A stretch of DNA of 64,000 nucleotides from Callorhinus ursinus (Eukaryota > Chordata > Mammalia > Carnivora > Otariidae), in assembly GCF_003265705.1 (NCBI RefSeq), contig NW_020312894.1:1774925-1838924 (forward strand). Reading direction: 5' to 3'. The notes beneath the pieces were generated by a model. The model worked only from the letters and a program-made list of their open reading frames with translations, did not search any database and was not told the DNA's origin. A program made the position numbers and the translations under genes. This document shows, in pieces, positions 44,816 through 55,965 of the stretch; positions within the stretch are counted from its first letter, which is position 1; the number at the start of each line of letters is the position of its first letter.

Positions 44816-45659
44816 AGTGTAGGAAAACACATGTTTGGTTTTCAAGCAAAATGGAATTTTCCGCTCTCCTGCCTTTCTCAGGGACTTGGCTCCCCTTCAC
44901 CTCCTCCAGGCGCGTGCTCTCGCCTTCAGGAAGCCCCCAGCTCACAGGAGGGTCGCAGAAGGCCCCTGTGAGGTGCAGCAGGTGCTGGGAAGCAGAGGTG
45001 GTGTGGCTGGCGGCCGGGAGCCGGGGTGAGGCCCAGCAGCAGGAAGGGGCAGGCAGGGGATGCCGGCACAGAGCCCTGTGTGCCACAGACAGCACGACCC
45101 TGAGCCTCCCTCAGCCGCTGCCTTCAGCTCCCACCCCAGAATCCAGGGCTGTCCTGAAATGGCCACAGGGTCCCCTCCAAGCACCGTTGCCGTTGCTTCT
45201 CCCAATCTCTGGGTCTGATTTTGGTTTGTCCCCAGCTCCCCGCGGACACGTCCCCGTGGACACCTCCAGTGGCGCAGCCTGGGGACTGGCCTCACCCTGC
45301 TGGGCGCCCACAGTGGCCGGGGCCTCAGGGGCTGAGACTCTCCCCGGCAGCGTCCTCCACACACTCCAGATGCGGCCCCTCTTGTACGTTTCCTCCTCGG
45401 TCTGAAGAACTCTGAGCGTGACATGTGGCCCCCAGCAGATGCTGGCGTGCTCGCCACCATGCTGTTGCCTGTGGGCACTGGGCTGTGCCGCCGAGCTTAG
45501 AGCTTCCCCGCCTGGCACCAGGCCGCCAGACACGCAATGGACCACCTCTCCCCTCTCCCCATCCCCAGGTGACCGCGCTTCTGCTCGGCTGCTGTGAGCT
45601 CCGCTTTCTGAGATCCCGCCTGCAAGGGAAGTCACGTGCTGATCGCTTGTCTGGGTCTG
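44816..45659. other. GC-rich non-genic stretch
   Basis: Frames of 174-184 codons occur on both strands over the same DNA (44851-45405 plus, 44942-45478 and 45111-45635 minus), with no recognised domain. I treat all as chance. Confidence 0.45.
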
Positions 45660-46696
45660 GCTTGTTCTGCGTCACTCACGAGCCTCCGAGTTCGCCCATG
45701 TTGTCACATAATGCAGGCTCTCCTCCTTGTCAAAGGCCGAGTAACATTCCACTGTGCGTGCGTGCGTGCGTGCGTGCGTGTGTGTGTGTGGAGGGGGGAA
45801 TATTTTCCTTACCACTCGCCAGGGACGGACATCCACATGGCTTCCTCACCGTGGCTGTTGTGAATAATGCTGCAGTAAGCATGGCGGTGTGCACATCTCT
45901 TCGAAACCCTGATTTCTGTTATTTTGGGTATATACCCAGAAGTGGGCCTGCTGGGTCTTGAGGTAATTCTATTTTTAATTTTCTGAGGGACTTTCACACT
46001 TTTCCCCATTCTGGCTGCACCATGCGACATTCCCAGCCCCGGTGTGCAAGAGTTCCAATTTCTCTGCATCTTCCCCAACACTGAATTTTGCTCTTTTTAG
46101 GATACTGGCCACCCTAACGGGTGTGAGGTGGTATCTCCTTGTGGTTTTGACTTGCATTTCCCTGATGATGAGAGATGCTGAGCACCTTCTTGCGCATCCG
46201 TTGATCATTTGTATTTCTTTGCAGAAATATCTATTCATGTCCTTGGCCTGTTTTTTTATTTTTAGACTATTTTATATAATTCCTTGTGTGATTCTTTAGG
46301 AATTCTGTATAAGAGCAAGAGTTCTTTATATGTTATGGATATTAACCTGGTATTGTGTATTCGGCTTGGAACTATTCTGTCCTGCCCCATAGGCTGCCTT
46401 TGCCTTCCATTGATGCTTTCCTTTGTTGTCAGAAGCTTCTTAGTCCCATGTGGTCCCACTGGTTTCTTTTTGCTCTTGCCTGTGCTCTTGATGTCATATT
46501 GGTCAAATTAGTGCCGAGATCAACGCCAACAAGCTTTTCTCGTGTGTTTTCTTCCCGGAGTCTTACAGTTTCAGGTCTTATGTTTGTCTTTAATCCATTT
46601 TGAGTTGATTTTTGTGTGTGATGCGATGTAAGGGTCCAGTTTCATTCTTTTGCATGTGGATGTCCGGCTTTCCCAGGACCATCTGTTGAAGAGACC
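45660..46696 (-). mobile_element. L1 3' portion, antisense (main body of a twin-primed copy)
   Basis: The plus strand reads reverse-complement L1 ORF2: AAATATCTATTCATGTCC, GGTGTGAGGTGGTATCTCCT, GGGTATATACCCAGAAGTGG, AATAATGCTGCAGTAAGCAT and TTGCATGTGGATGTCCGGCT. On the minus strand, words such as [12 protein letters not shown] are visible. It is older than the 42-kb copy and full of stops. The left end near 45660-45700 is approximate. A (CGTG)n/(TG)n microsatellite at about 45752-45790 has expanded within it. Confidence 0.88.
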
Positions 46697-46834
46697 AAGA
46701 GAGTATGGTCCTGGCATGAAGACAGACACACAGACCAAGGGAACAGCACGGAGAACCCAGAAATAACTCACACACATGTAGCCAACTGATTCAATCAGTG
46801 ACCCAAGAATACATAATGGGGAAAGGATTGTCTT
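46697..46834 (+). mobile_element. Inverted 5' segment of the same L1
   Basis: This stretch is sense-strand L1 ORF2 (GTATGGTCCTGGCATGAAGA, GAACCCAGAAATAACTCACA, AATACATAATGGGGAAAGGA). It ends at GATTGTCTT, the same consensus position where the neighbouring antisense segment begins (reverse complement GGTCTCTTCAAC). Two abutting opposite-orientation segments meeting at one consensus point are the hallmark of twin-priming 5' inversion. Confidence 0.88.
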
Positions 46835-47819
46835 GTACTTTTCTTTTAGGAAGTAAAGTTCTTTGCTCATTATAGATGCTGTTTAAAATGCAGGCTTTTA
46901 CTTGAATATTTTGACACATAAAGTAAGTGATAGTTACCTGGGGATTCATGGATAGTGCTTTCTCTCTGTATGGTCCACCTTTTATCTGTAAATTTATGAT
47001 TACTTACAAAGTCGAAGATTTTACTAGACATTTATTACACCTATATAGTTTTAGAACAAACAGGCAGTGGAAGAAGGAGGAAAATAAAACTTATTCTTTG
47101 GGACACACATTGATCCTTTTACTGACATGAGACACTTGCTGGACCTCACTTGTCATCGACGAAGGTATTTGTTCACGTATTTGACACATTCAGAGACTTC
47201 ACTGTCTGTCAACAAACCATGTGATCCTCAGCCTAGCTTTCAAGGCCCATCATAAAAGGCCTCAGTTAGGGCCTCTATCAGGTATGTTTGTATAAGGATT
47301 AAGTTGGATAATCCACAGACACTCTTGAGCCCAGTGTCTGGTTCCATGAATGTGACCCCTTCTTGTCCTTCTGCTTAATGTGTGTGTCATTCTCCTGTGA
47401 GTGGACACAGGTGTATGATTTGTGTATGAACTGAACACTTGTCATGCACCGAGCTCAGTCTAGCAATGCACTTCGATCACAAGTCATTACTGGATTAGAC
47501 TAAACCTCAGATCCATAGACTCGATAGATCTAATCATTTACATTTGCATAACCAAGAGCGGTTCCCATTACAGCTCCCAGCCAGCTAGGAGGGCAGCTGA
47601 GCGGTCGGGCTTCCCCGCCCCCCTCTGGAAAAGAAGGCTGCTGGTTGGCTGTAAATCCAAGCATGGGTACGTCTGAAAGCAGCTCTGGCTCAACATCCTG
47701 AGCTAGAACCCCTTCCCTAGCGAAAAGCAGCGTAAGAAGTTGTCAGATTTGGGTGCCGCCTGAGGAAGGGCACGTCAAGGGTCGAAGGTTAGTGCTGGCC
47801 ATGGGCTGGGTTCGCTGTG
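46835..47819. other. Non-genic stretch, no feature recognised
   Basis: AT-rich to mixed sequence without a recognised gene or repeat. Confidence 0.5.
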
Positions 47820-47975
47820 ATGCTTTGCTGGGTCATTTTGTCTAATCAGTGATGACCCCGTGACGAAGCTTGCAATTTTTCCTGTTTAGGAAACAGAGGC
47901 TGACAGAAGCTAAGAAATGTATCTCGGCCCCACAACTCTGTGCACAGAGCCGGGACTCAGACCCTGGCAGGCAGG
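47820..47975 (-). mobile_element. MIR fragment
   Basis: Reverse-strand MIR core: TGTTTAGGAAACAGAGGCTG, AAGCTAAGAAATGTATCTCG, CAGAGCCGGGACTCAGACCC. Diverged but in the right order. Confidence 0.75.
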
Positions 47976-48139
47976 CTCGAGGGGAGCACTGCATCCGAAT
48001 ACAATTACAGACGGAACTGCCCATGTGCCCTGGCGAGATGGATCCTGCGGCATGTAGAGCGGAAGAGCGGTGCAGGTGGCTGGGGTGGGGGCGTTGGTCC
48101 CGAGGGAGGCTGCTGAGCTGATTCTCCTTCCTCCTGCAG

Positions 48140-48430
48140 CACGAGGGTCTCAGGTTCCAGGAGAGAAGGCAGAGCTCGGGTGTACAGTCTCTGGCAGAGA
48201 CAGGAGAGACATTCACGGCAGGGAGCGGCCCTTGCAAATCTCTGGGGCAAGAGGGAGCAGGTTCTGTGTGAGCAGGGGGTGATGCCGTCATGGTTGAGTG
48301 CGGGAGGGACGGAGGCAGGATGGGGAGGCTGGGCCTTGTAGACCCTGGAAGGTTGAATGGATTCTATTCTGAGGGCAGCGGGGGAGCTGTGCAGGGTTGC
48401 CTACAGGGCATGGGAGGGTCCTCCAGCTGC
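48140..48430. mobile_element. Old interspersed repeat, class not named
   Basis: CCCTTGCAAATCTCTGGGGC, GGCTGGGCCTTGTAGACCCT and GGATTCTATTCTGAGGGCAG follow a common mammalian repeat pattern ('...gggccttgtaggcc...ttttattctaagtg...'). I recognise the pattern but not its family. It may extend to about 49.1 kb. Frames here are not credible. Confidence 0.42.
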
Positions 48431-49665
48431 TGCATGTTTGGGAAGGGGTTGAGGGGAGGTGGTGCAGCAGGAAGACGGAACAGATGGAAGGGAATGAAGG
48501 CTACAGGACACAGTGCGGGTCTGGGGTGAGGAGGTAGGGGGGTGTCGTTGGATGGGAGGGGCGTCCTGGAGGGTTCTGAAGGGCTAGCTGCTGGCTGGGG
48601 CGTGGGCAGGTCATGATGGGGAAGAGAGCATGCCCTGGGCGGCTGGGCTGTGTGCCGAGAGGCAGGAGCCGGTCTGGGTGTCACCCCGCGTCCAGCGCCC
48701 AGACTGGCTCACGGGAGGCACTCCCACAGTGTTCGCTGAATGATAAATGGAATGTAAGTAATGGAGGGGGAGTAGTTTTGCAGAAGGCTATTTCAGGAGA
48801 TTACTCTCGGGCACTTTAACTAAGTGTCTCCAGGGCACTTCCGAGTAGAAGTGTTGGAAGCAGGCAGAGCTCAGAGGGAGGCGCGGTGGAAATGGAAGAG
48901 CGGGGTCATGGACCACGGATAGTCTCGGGCAGGGTGGGGCCTGGGACCAGCCAGGGAGAGAGCACAGTGAAGGGAGCGGGTGCAGGCCCCTTTCCTCCGG
49001 GTTTGGGCAGACAGGAAGGATGTGGGACGGGTTCTCAGCAGGAGAGGCGGAGAGGCGGGAGGCAAACCGCGAAGGTGAGGGCTCATAGCAGGTGCACGGC
49101 AGGGAGGTGAGCGCTGCCGGCTGGCCATGGGCACGAGGCTGGAGGCAGCCCACTGCGTTTGGCGCACTGGTTGTGACGGCCCATACAGGGAGAGGGAAGG
49201 CCAGCTGGTGGCATTGGGCCAGGCGCTGCTTGGAGGGACAGGCTTCGGGTCTGCTGTCAGAGCTGGTTCTAGCCCAGGTGCAAGGAAGTCATGGTCAGCA
49301 GTGGGGACGTGTCCCATATGCACAGTGAGGGTGAGCACAGTAAAGCCTGTCCTCCAGCAGGTGCACTCTGCTTTCTCTGTGGCGGAGCGAAGACAGGTGC
49401 TTGTTTCGTGTTTCCATCCCTCCTGCTTTTACAGGATTTGTGACCAAGCTCTGGTGCCCCAAACACCCACACAAGAAGTCATATACTGAACGCTACTGGG
49501 TGATGTGAGCTGAGCCACTGGTAACCTGATGGGCTAGCAGAGAGACGGGGGAATGTGACACCGGTGGGCTATCCGTCTAGCCCACCCGACGTCCATGGAG
49601 GGTCCCTTGGGTGGGGGCTCTACAGTCCACACTGTCATTCCAAAGATACCAAGTAATGCCTGAAT
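48431..49665. other. GC-rich non-genic stretch
   Basis: Purine-rich sequence with overlapping frames on both strands (for example 48871-49338 minus, 155 codons) and no domains. It may include more of the preceding old repeat. Confidence 0.45.
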
Positions 49666-49869
49666 TAATAAACCCAGTGTACTGAGTGTTGCTGGAGAGA
49701 GGGGGGTGGGGATGGGCTGGGGGGGGATCGGCATTAAGGAGGGTATTTGTGATGAGCACTGGGTGTTGTATGTAAATGACGAATCACTAAATTCTACTTC
49801 TGAAACAAAGATTGCACTGTATGTTAAAATAACTGAAATTTAAGTTAAAAAAATAATAAACCCAGTGTA
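49666..49869 (+). mobile_element. Severely truncated L1 (3' UTR only) with perfect duplication
   Basis: The body 49682-49853 contains GGGGTGGGGATGGGCTGG, the ATTAAGGAGGGTATTTGTGA section, GATGAGCACTGGGTGTTGTA and an A-rich tail. This is the same carnivore L1 3' UTR as at 42.7-42.9 kb. A perfect 16-bp duplication TAATAAACCCAGTGTA flanks it (49666-49681 and 49854-49869). Only about 170 bp were inserted. Confidence 0.95.
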
Positions 49870-52684
49870 GAACCAATGGGGCAAGTTAGAACCAGGCTCC
49901 GCCTCCCATCCCTGGCTCTGTCCTCGGGAAGCTGTCAGCTTGTGATCTGCACGTGTCTCCATGTGCAGCCACCCTCACAAAGAGTGACCCTGGACCTGCA
50001 TGCAGACTGGCCCATGGACTCCCAGCCTGACCACTGGGAGGAAAACAGAAGCATTTCAGTGGAGAGATGGAGAGCAGAAACCTAACCCCACTTGATCCCC
50101 CAATCTGCAACACCCCAAAGCTCAGCACTTTCTCTGTCAGTGAAAATATGAATACGAATTTTGTAAGCTCTTAATCTCAGGAGTTATTAGGAAGGAATTG
50201 ACCAAAATTATTTCTTGTACTGAGCATGATGGAGTTAGCTTTCTAAACAGAGTATTTTTCCATGCTTGTGTCAAATCTGTCTCTTAAACCTCAAATTCTA
50301 GAGAACATCCTGCTTGCAAGCATGTCGCATTTGGCTAGGAGATGCTCTGCTCCTGCAGGCTGGGAGCCTCTGTCCACACGGACCCATATGGCCCCAATGT
50401 CTTCTCACTGGTCCTTTACTCCCGCTAGTGGCCCCTGCTTGGATGTTTTTCTGCCACAGAAAGCTCTGATTGTAACAGGAAAATGGGCTGAGAATCAGGT
50501 GGAGATAAGAATTGGCCGGTCAGGGATCTCTGGCACCACCTGCCCAACGCCTGCACCTGCCAGGCCCGCCTGCTCCTGTGTCTGTCAGTGGGGTCTGAGA
50601 CACCAGTGTGTGTTCACTGAAGATGCTCTGGGCAGTGTTTGCAGAGACCCCGTGATGGGTGCTGCTCAGAGCAGAGGTGGCAGCACGGAGGCCCTGGCCA
50701 GACCGCAGGGGCTCAAAGGCAGCCAGATCTGCCTCTTGGGCTCCTGGAGTCTTCACCTCAGACAGAGGCAAGGGCTTTGGGGCGGTGGGGTTCCAGTGAC
50801 CCCATGGAGGAGGGAGGGAGTCAGGGCCACCCATGAGCAGCAGCCTGAAAGCTAGGCTTTCTGCTGCCTGGGCATCTTGTCTCCCTTGGAGGGGGATCCC
50901 ATCCTCCTCCAAACCTCATTGAAGATGCTCTGAGGAGCAGGGGTCCTGGCAGCTGCCTGCTCTTCTCCGAGTAATGAAAGCTCTCCCTTTGGCCTCATAG
51001 AATTAATGTGAGATGCATTCCGGCTAATTCCCCGTAGAGTGCTAAAAACTGCAGAGCTTGTAACCTCAAAGCTAAGTGGTGCTGAGAGGCATTTCAGGAC
51101 AGTCTGTTCTCATTTGCATTTTGCACGCTTAAATGTTGGTGTCACACTGAGCCTGGGAAGGTCTGAAAATCCCATTCCCGGCCTTGAACAGCTCCTCTCT
51201 CAGGGGGGGACTCCAAGGGACTCTGTGTTTGGCCTGTAGCCGGGGTCGGGCAGTCACAAGGAGGGAGTGTGCGAGGAGTGGCTCACTCCTGCCCGAGGCT
51301 GGGCCCTGACACTGGGTTCACACACGCTGCTGTCCCGTCTGTGTGTGGCTCACAGGGCGGGGAGCCCTGGGGAGGGGCGGGCTCGGCACACACCTGTCGC
51401 TGGGTCATCCTTCAGGCAGAGCGGCCTGACAGTGCCATGCACCCTGTTACTCTGTCTCTGTCCTGCCCCTCACTGCTCTGCAGACACTGCTGACCGCAGA
51501 AAGGCCATGAATTTTAAGGAGCTCTGCTCTTTGCTCTTCCCCACATCTCCTGAAGAGGACGCTGCCTAACGTTCAGGCTCTCACTTTCCTTACTGACCAG
51601 TGCTGCTCACACCTGGGCATCTGGACTCTGAGTTTTGTAATGCTCTGGGTTCTGGGCTTAGGGTAGAACACACTGCAGACCCAGAGCAGGTGCTGTGACC
51701 CAGGCAGCCAGGTCGTGGTGCCTAGCAGCACCCACCTGCTCCTTCCTTCACTCACAGACGACTGAGTCTTTGGCCTCCTGGGCAGTAGGAATCCCACAGA
51801 GGACGTGATGCCACTGCAGTCCCTTGGGGATCTGCATAATCGATCTGGAAGTTCTTCCAGCTGCTGTGGAAGGCGTCTTCCCTCTGGTCTGAGGACTCCA
51901 GGGCCCATGAGAGGGTGACCTGTTGGCCTCCAGGGGCACACTCAGCTCCAACGGTCTTTGTCAGCCCTGTTGTTGGGTGCAGTCACTGTGGAATGGTGGC
52001 CCCACCAAGCTGAACCACAGGAGCTCAGCCAGCTCATGACAGGTCTAGGGAAGAGCAGGAGACGCATCTTCCATGGCCTTCCCAGGGGAGCTTGGAGGGC
52101 AGGGCACCTTATGCCTTTCTGCCACCTCTATCCACCAACCGGGAGCCCTCATCTCAGAGCTTGAGCCCCCCAAAAAGGCAACACTGGGTTTCTGAAGTTT
52201 CAAAGGGCACTGGCCTTTCCCCCAGGAAATCTGCTGCACCTGGAATGGCCTCTGGAGACTAGGACCCACTTCACTGAGGTCCAAACTGTGTCCTGCAGAC
52301 ACAGGTGCACACAGCCTCCAGGTGACAGAGCTCCAAAGGGCAACCGAGTGATCCTTTCTTTAGAAACATGAATGCACTGCTGGTCAGGGTCCTCCAGCTT
52401 GTCAGATGCCAGTACACTGTAGGCCAATAACAGCACCCTGTTCTTTATAGAGAAGCACATTATTCTCAGGGCCCCCTAGTGTACTCCATGCATGTAGGGA
52501 AAGAGAGACACAAAACAAACACACCACCCATGTTGACTGCTCTCTGTGGCCTGCAGACTTGTTCCACTGTAAGCTTCTCACGCTTTCTGCTCATAAAATT
52601 GTGAATTCAGTGAAATTAAGAAAATAAGCCTCTTAACATGACCCCTGGTGTATAGCAGGTGTACATCCATTCACACAACATGCA
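49870..52684. other. Mostly GC-rich non-genic stretch
   Basis: No gene or repeat recognised. The longest frame is 50262-50855 plus (197 codons), overlapped by a 130-codon minus-strand frame and with no domain. Small frames near 51480-51570 follow a CTGCTCTGCAG word, but nothing supports an exon. Confidence 0.5.
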
Positions 52685-53160
52685 GTGCACACACACACAC
52701 ACACACACAATGTGCACACACATAATATACACCCACCCACCACACACCCACAATGTGCACACATATGCAACACACACACACAATGCATACACTTAACATG
52801 CACACACAACACACAGACATACAACATATACCCACACACAACATGCACACCCACTATCCACACACAATACACACAATATGCACACACACACACACAATAT
52901 GTACACATATACAACATGCACACACCCACTCACACACAACGTACACACATAACATGCAGATGAACATACACCCACACACAACATGGATACCCAGTATCTA
53001 CACTCACAATACACATAGTATGCACAATGCAACACACACAATATGTACACATATACAACATGCACACACCCACTCACACGCAACATGCACACACAACACA
53101 TACAATACACACAATATGCACACACACAATTTATACACACATACAACAAGCATGGACATA
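52685..53160. repeat. CA-rich array with ~140-bp higher-order period
   Basis: ACACAC-dominated sequence punctuated by AATATG, ACATGC and CCCACTCACAC words. A segment containing CAATATGTACACATATACAA, then CATGCACACACCCACTCACA, occurs at 52895 and again at 53039 (offset 144). The preceding CCCACACACAACATG occurs at 52831 and 52971 (offset 140). So a block of about 140-144 bp has duplicated in tandem. Open frames over it are repeat translation. Confidence 0.93.
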
Positions 53161-54639
53161 CAGTGTCAGTTCCCTTTCTCTCTCCCTCAGTCTTTGCAGG
53201 AAAACTATAAAGGCAGAGCATGGATAACTATTTCTCAGAGGAGGAGACTAGGGTTGTCTGAAGTCACGGGTAAGGGCCAATACTGGACCCAGACCTAACT
53301 CTCAGGCCAGTGCTCTCTCTCATACACGACATCAATTCACATAATAAAATATCTAGCGAGGTGTCACGTATCCATGTTGCTGTGGCTCTTTTCACTAGTG
53401 TTGTTTATTCTCCCCCAAAGTTACCCCAGGTTCCCAGGTCCCCCTGTGCTGTTCTTTCCACTGACAGTCACATTTAAGGAAGGGCATTAGAGTGTCACCT
53501 CTGAGGCTGTGTTCCCAGGATCCCAGGAGACTCAGGCTTACAGGGGAAGACACAGTGAGAAACAGAGCTTATTCATTATCTCCTGGCAAGTTCTCTTTAG
53601 TAATATTTTGAAAATAGCAGTAACAGAGTCAAAACGGTTTTAGAGAGCTAAAAGGACAGAAATGAGATCATTAAACACACGAGATGTTTAAAATGGAAAT
53701 GTTATATGTTCCTTAGTTAACTTTAGGAAACATTTGAAAACATCTCCATATTATGCTGGTTTCTGTGAAAAAGGTAAAAAAAAAAAACAACCTAAAACTA
53801 GAAATTGTATGTTTTTTGTTATAATTTAAAACTGTAATGTGAGAAATTTCTTCTCTGAGTTAGATAATAGTTGTGAGTGCTGGAAGAATATTTCCCCAAT
53901 GTTTGTGCTGTTCAAAATTAACAACTACAGAAAAACACACTTTTAGGTTTAATTTGTATTATCAACATTTTCTCCATCACTCTATTATCTGGTAAATCCA
54001 CAAAACAATACATCAAACCTTGATTTGTAACACTTGCTAATTTCTGTGGTGTAAATACTCTCACCACGACTGATTTCTGATTTCAAGCTACTGACCTGAT
54101 ATCATCATACACAGGGTTGGGAAGAGTTGCACAATTGCACGCTGTCATATAACACTACCACCACATAGATACAATAGATTTAGATAACCCCAAGAGAATC
54201 CATGATAGGAAGATACAGAAGAATAACTGGAATGTGATGGATTTTGAATATTTATTTCCTTTGTTCTTAATATGATTTGTTTGATAGTAAGTTATATAAC
54301 TTAGTTTTTAATAAGGGCTATGTTTAACAAGTGGATTTCAAGATTCCTGAAAACTTATCAATCTTACAAGCTGGCTCCAGCATGACAGGGTCTCCACGTG
54401 TTTATTCTAAGCTGGAGGAGGACGAGTTTTGTAGAGCATGCCCTTAAAATGGTGAAGGCAGGTAAGGAAGACACACCATGCTTCCCCAAGCATGCACACT
54501 GTCACTTCCTCCTAGTCTCCACTGGCCAAAGCAGATCACCCAAGCAACCTGAAGTTAATAGGACCGGGATGTATAGTTCACTCAGAGTGGAGCCATGGCA
54601 AGATGTGAAGGAGAGGAGGACTTTTGAACAAATAATATG
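53161..54639. other. Non-genic stretch, AT-rich from about 53.6 kb
   Basis: No gene or assignable repeat. A high-complexity AT-rich section (53600-54350) could be an old repeat or conserved element. Confidence 0.45.
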
Positions 54640-55370
54640 ATATGTTAAAATTTTGAGTGATGATTTAGCTGGGTATAAAATTTTAGGTTGACAGTAATTT
54701 GACCACAGCATTTTAGCTCATGGTTGCATTGTCTCTTAACAACTATTGTTAATGAGAAAGTCGTTCTCATCTAATTGTTCTGTGGGTAATTCCCTTTCAT
54801 TCTAGTGGTTTTTTAAAGATTTTATTTATTTATTTGTCAGAGAGAGAGCACAAGCAGGTGAAGCTGCAGGCAGAGGGAGAAGCAGGCTCCCTGCTGAGCA
54901 AGGAGCCCAATGTGGGACTTGATCCCAGGACCCTGGGATCATGACCTGAGCCAAAGGCAGCTGCTTAACTGACTGAGCCACCCAGGCATCCCATTCTAGT
55001 GGTTTTTAAGATAGTTTCTTTATTCCTGATCTGTATTTTCACTATGACTGTTTTAAATATGGGTTTTTCCCTGCTCAATACTCGAAGGCCATGTTTTTCA
55101 TCAAATCTGGAGACTTCTGGGCTAATGACTTTTTATACATTGCAGCTAAATTATTTCTTCCCCCCTTTTCTCCTGGAGTTCCTCTTAATTTAAGATTTGG
55201 GCATGAAATATTTTCTTTCTATGCCAAGTTTCGCTTGAATTCCACAATTTCAGCTTATATTTCTCTTTGAGTGCATCTACTGTAGAACTGATAAATCTAT
55301 TAAAATTCTAATTTAATTAACTATGTTACTCATTTTCAACATTTGTTATTGTTTCATTTCTTTCTTGTTT
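54640..55370 (-). mobile_element. Old L1M fragment, antisense, interrupted by a Can-SINE
   Basis: The plus strand matches reverse-strand L1M: GCTGGGTATAAAATTTTAGG, TTGACAGTAATTTGACC, AATGAGAAAGTCGTTCTCAT, then after the SINE TGTATTTTCACTATGACTGT, ATCAAATCTGGAGACTTCTG and TCCTGGAGTTCCTCTTAATT. It is the family seen at 38.8-40.2 kb. A Can-SINE occupies 54814-54991. Confidence 0.65.
54798..55007 (-). mobile_element. Can-SINE (SINEC) with perfect duplication, nested in L1M
   Basis: The minus strand carries the SINE head GGGATGCCTGGGTGGCTCAG and body; the A tail appears as the T-rich left end. Body 54814-54991. The perfect 16-bp duplication CATTCTAGTGGTTTTT flanks it (54798-54813 and 54992-55007). 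Confidence 0.96.
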
Positions 55371-55573
55371 CATTTTTTAAAATATTTTATTCATTCATGA
55401 GAGAGAGAGAGAGATTGAGAGTGAACACAAGCAGAGGGGAGAGGTAGGGGGAGAGGGAGACCCACACTCTCCACTGAGCAGGAACCCTGATGCGGGGCTT
55501 GATTCCAGGATCCAGAGATCATGACTCGAGTTGAAGGCAGATGCTTAACCAACTAAGCCACTCAGGCACCCCT
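55371..55573 (-). mobile_element. Can-SINE (SINEC), older copy
   Basis: Reverse-oriented SINE: head AGGGGTGCCTGAGTGGCTTA on the minus strand, body TGGATCCTGGAATCAAGCCC, GA-rich section at 55399-55460 on the plus strand and T-rich left end. More diverged than its neighbour at 54.8 kb, with no clear duplication. It sits within or at the edge of the same old L1. Confidence 0.93.
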
Positions 55574-55714
55574 CTTTTTTAATTTTTAATGGACATTATA
55601 TGTCTTCATGTATCTTTCTGAGCACCCTAAATGAAATTATTTTAAAGTACTTCAAGTTTTTTTTTATAGGAGGAATTTTCACCTAGAGTAAATCATTGTT
55701 GCAATTATTGATTT
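55574..55714. other. T-rich non-genic interval
   Basis: Short AT-rich gap between SINE and L1 3' region. No separate feature. Confidence 0.4.
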
Positions 55715-55965
55715 TGGTGGCTTTTTTTATTGAAATATGATCAACATACAATGTTATATTAGTTTCAGGTGTACAACATATTGACTTGATAATTCTATAC
55801 ACTACTCAGTGTCCAGCATTATCTGTCACCATATAATATTATTACAATAACATAGTCATCATCTGTCACCATATAATGTGATTACAAAATTATTGACTAT
55901 ATTCCCTATGCTGTACTTTTCCTCTCTGTGACTTATTTATTTTATAACTGGAAGCTTGTACCTCT
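55715..55965 (-). mobile_element. Old L1M 3' UTR, antisense
   Basis: TATATTAGTTTCAGGTGTAC, CAACATATTGACTTGATAAT, CTATATTCCCTATGCTGTAC and TTTTATAACTGGAAGCTTGT are reverse-strand landmarks of the L1M 3' UTR, in order. An internal repetition of CATCTGTCACCATATAAT around 55820-55880 looks like a small local duplication. Confidence 0.8.

Noticed and set aside
45975..46238. 87-codon minus-strand frame with [10 protein letters not shown]
   Set aside because: It is a piece of decayed L1 ORF2, not a host gene.
50262..50855. 197-codon plus-strand frame
   Set aside because: No domain, an overlapping 130-codon minus-strand frame, and length within chance expectation for GC-rich DNA.
51480..51572. Short frame after a CTGCTCTGCAG acceptor-like word
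   Set aside because: No matching donor, no known peptide motif, and such acceptor words are common by chance.
52633..53298. Frames rich in His, Thr, Cys and Val
   Set aside because: Translations of the CA-rich array.
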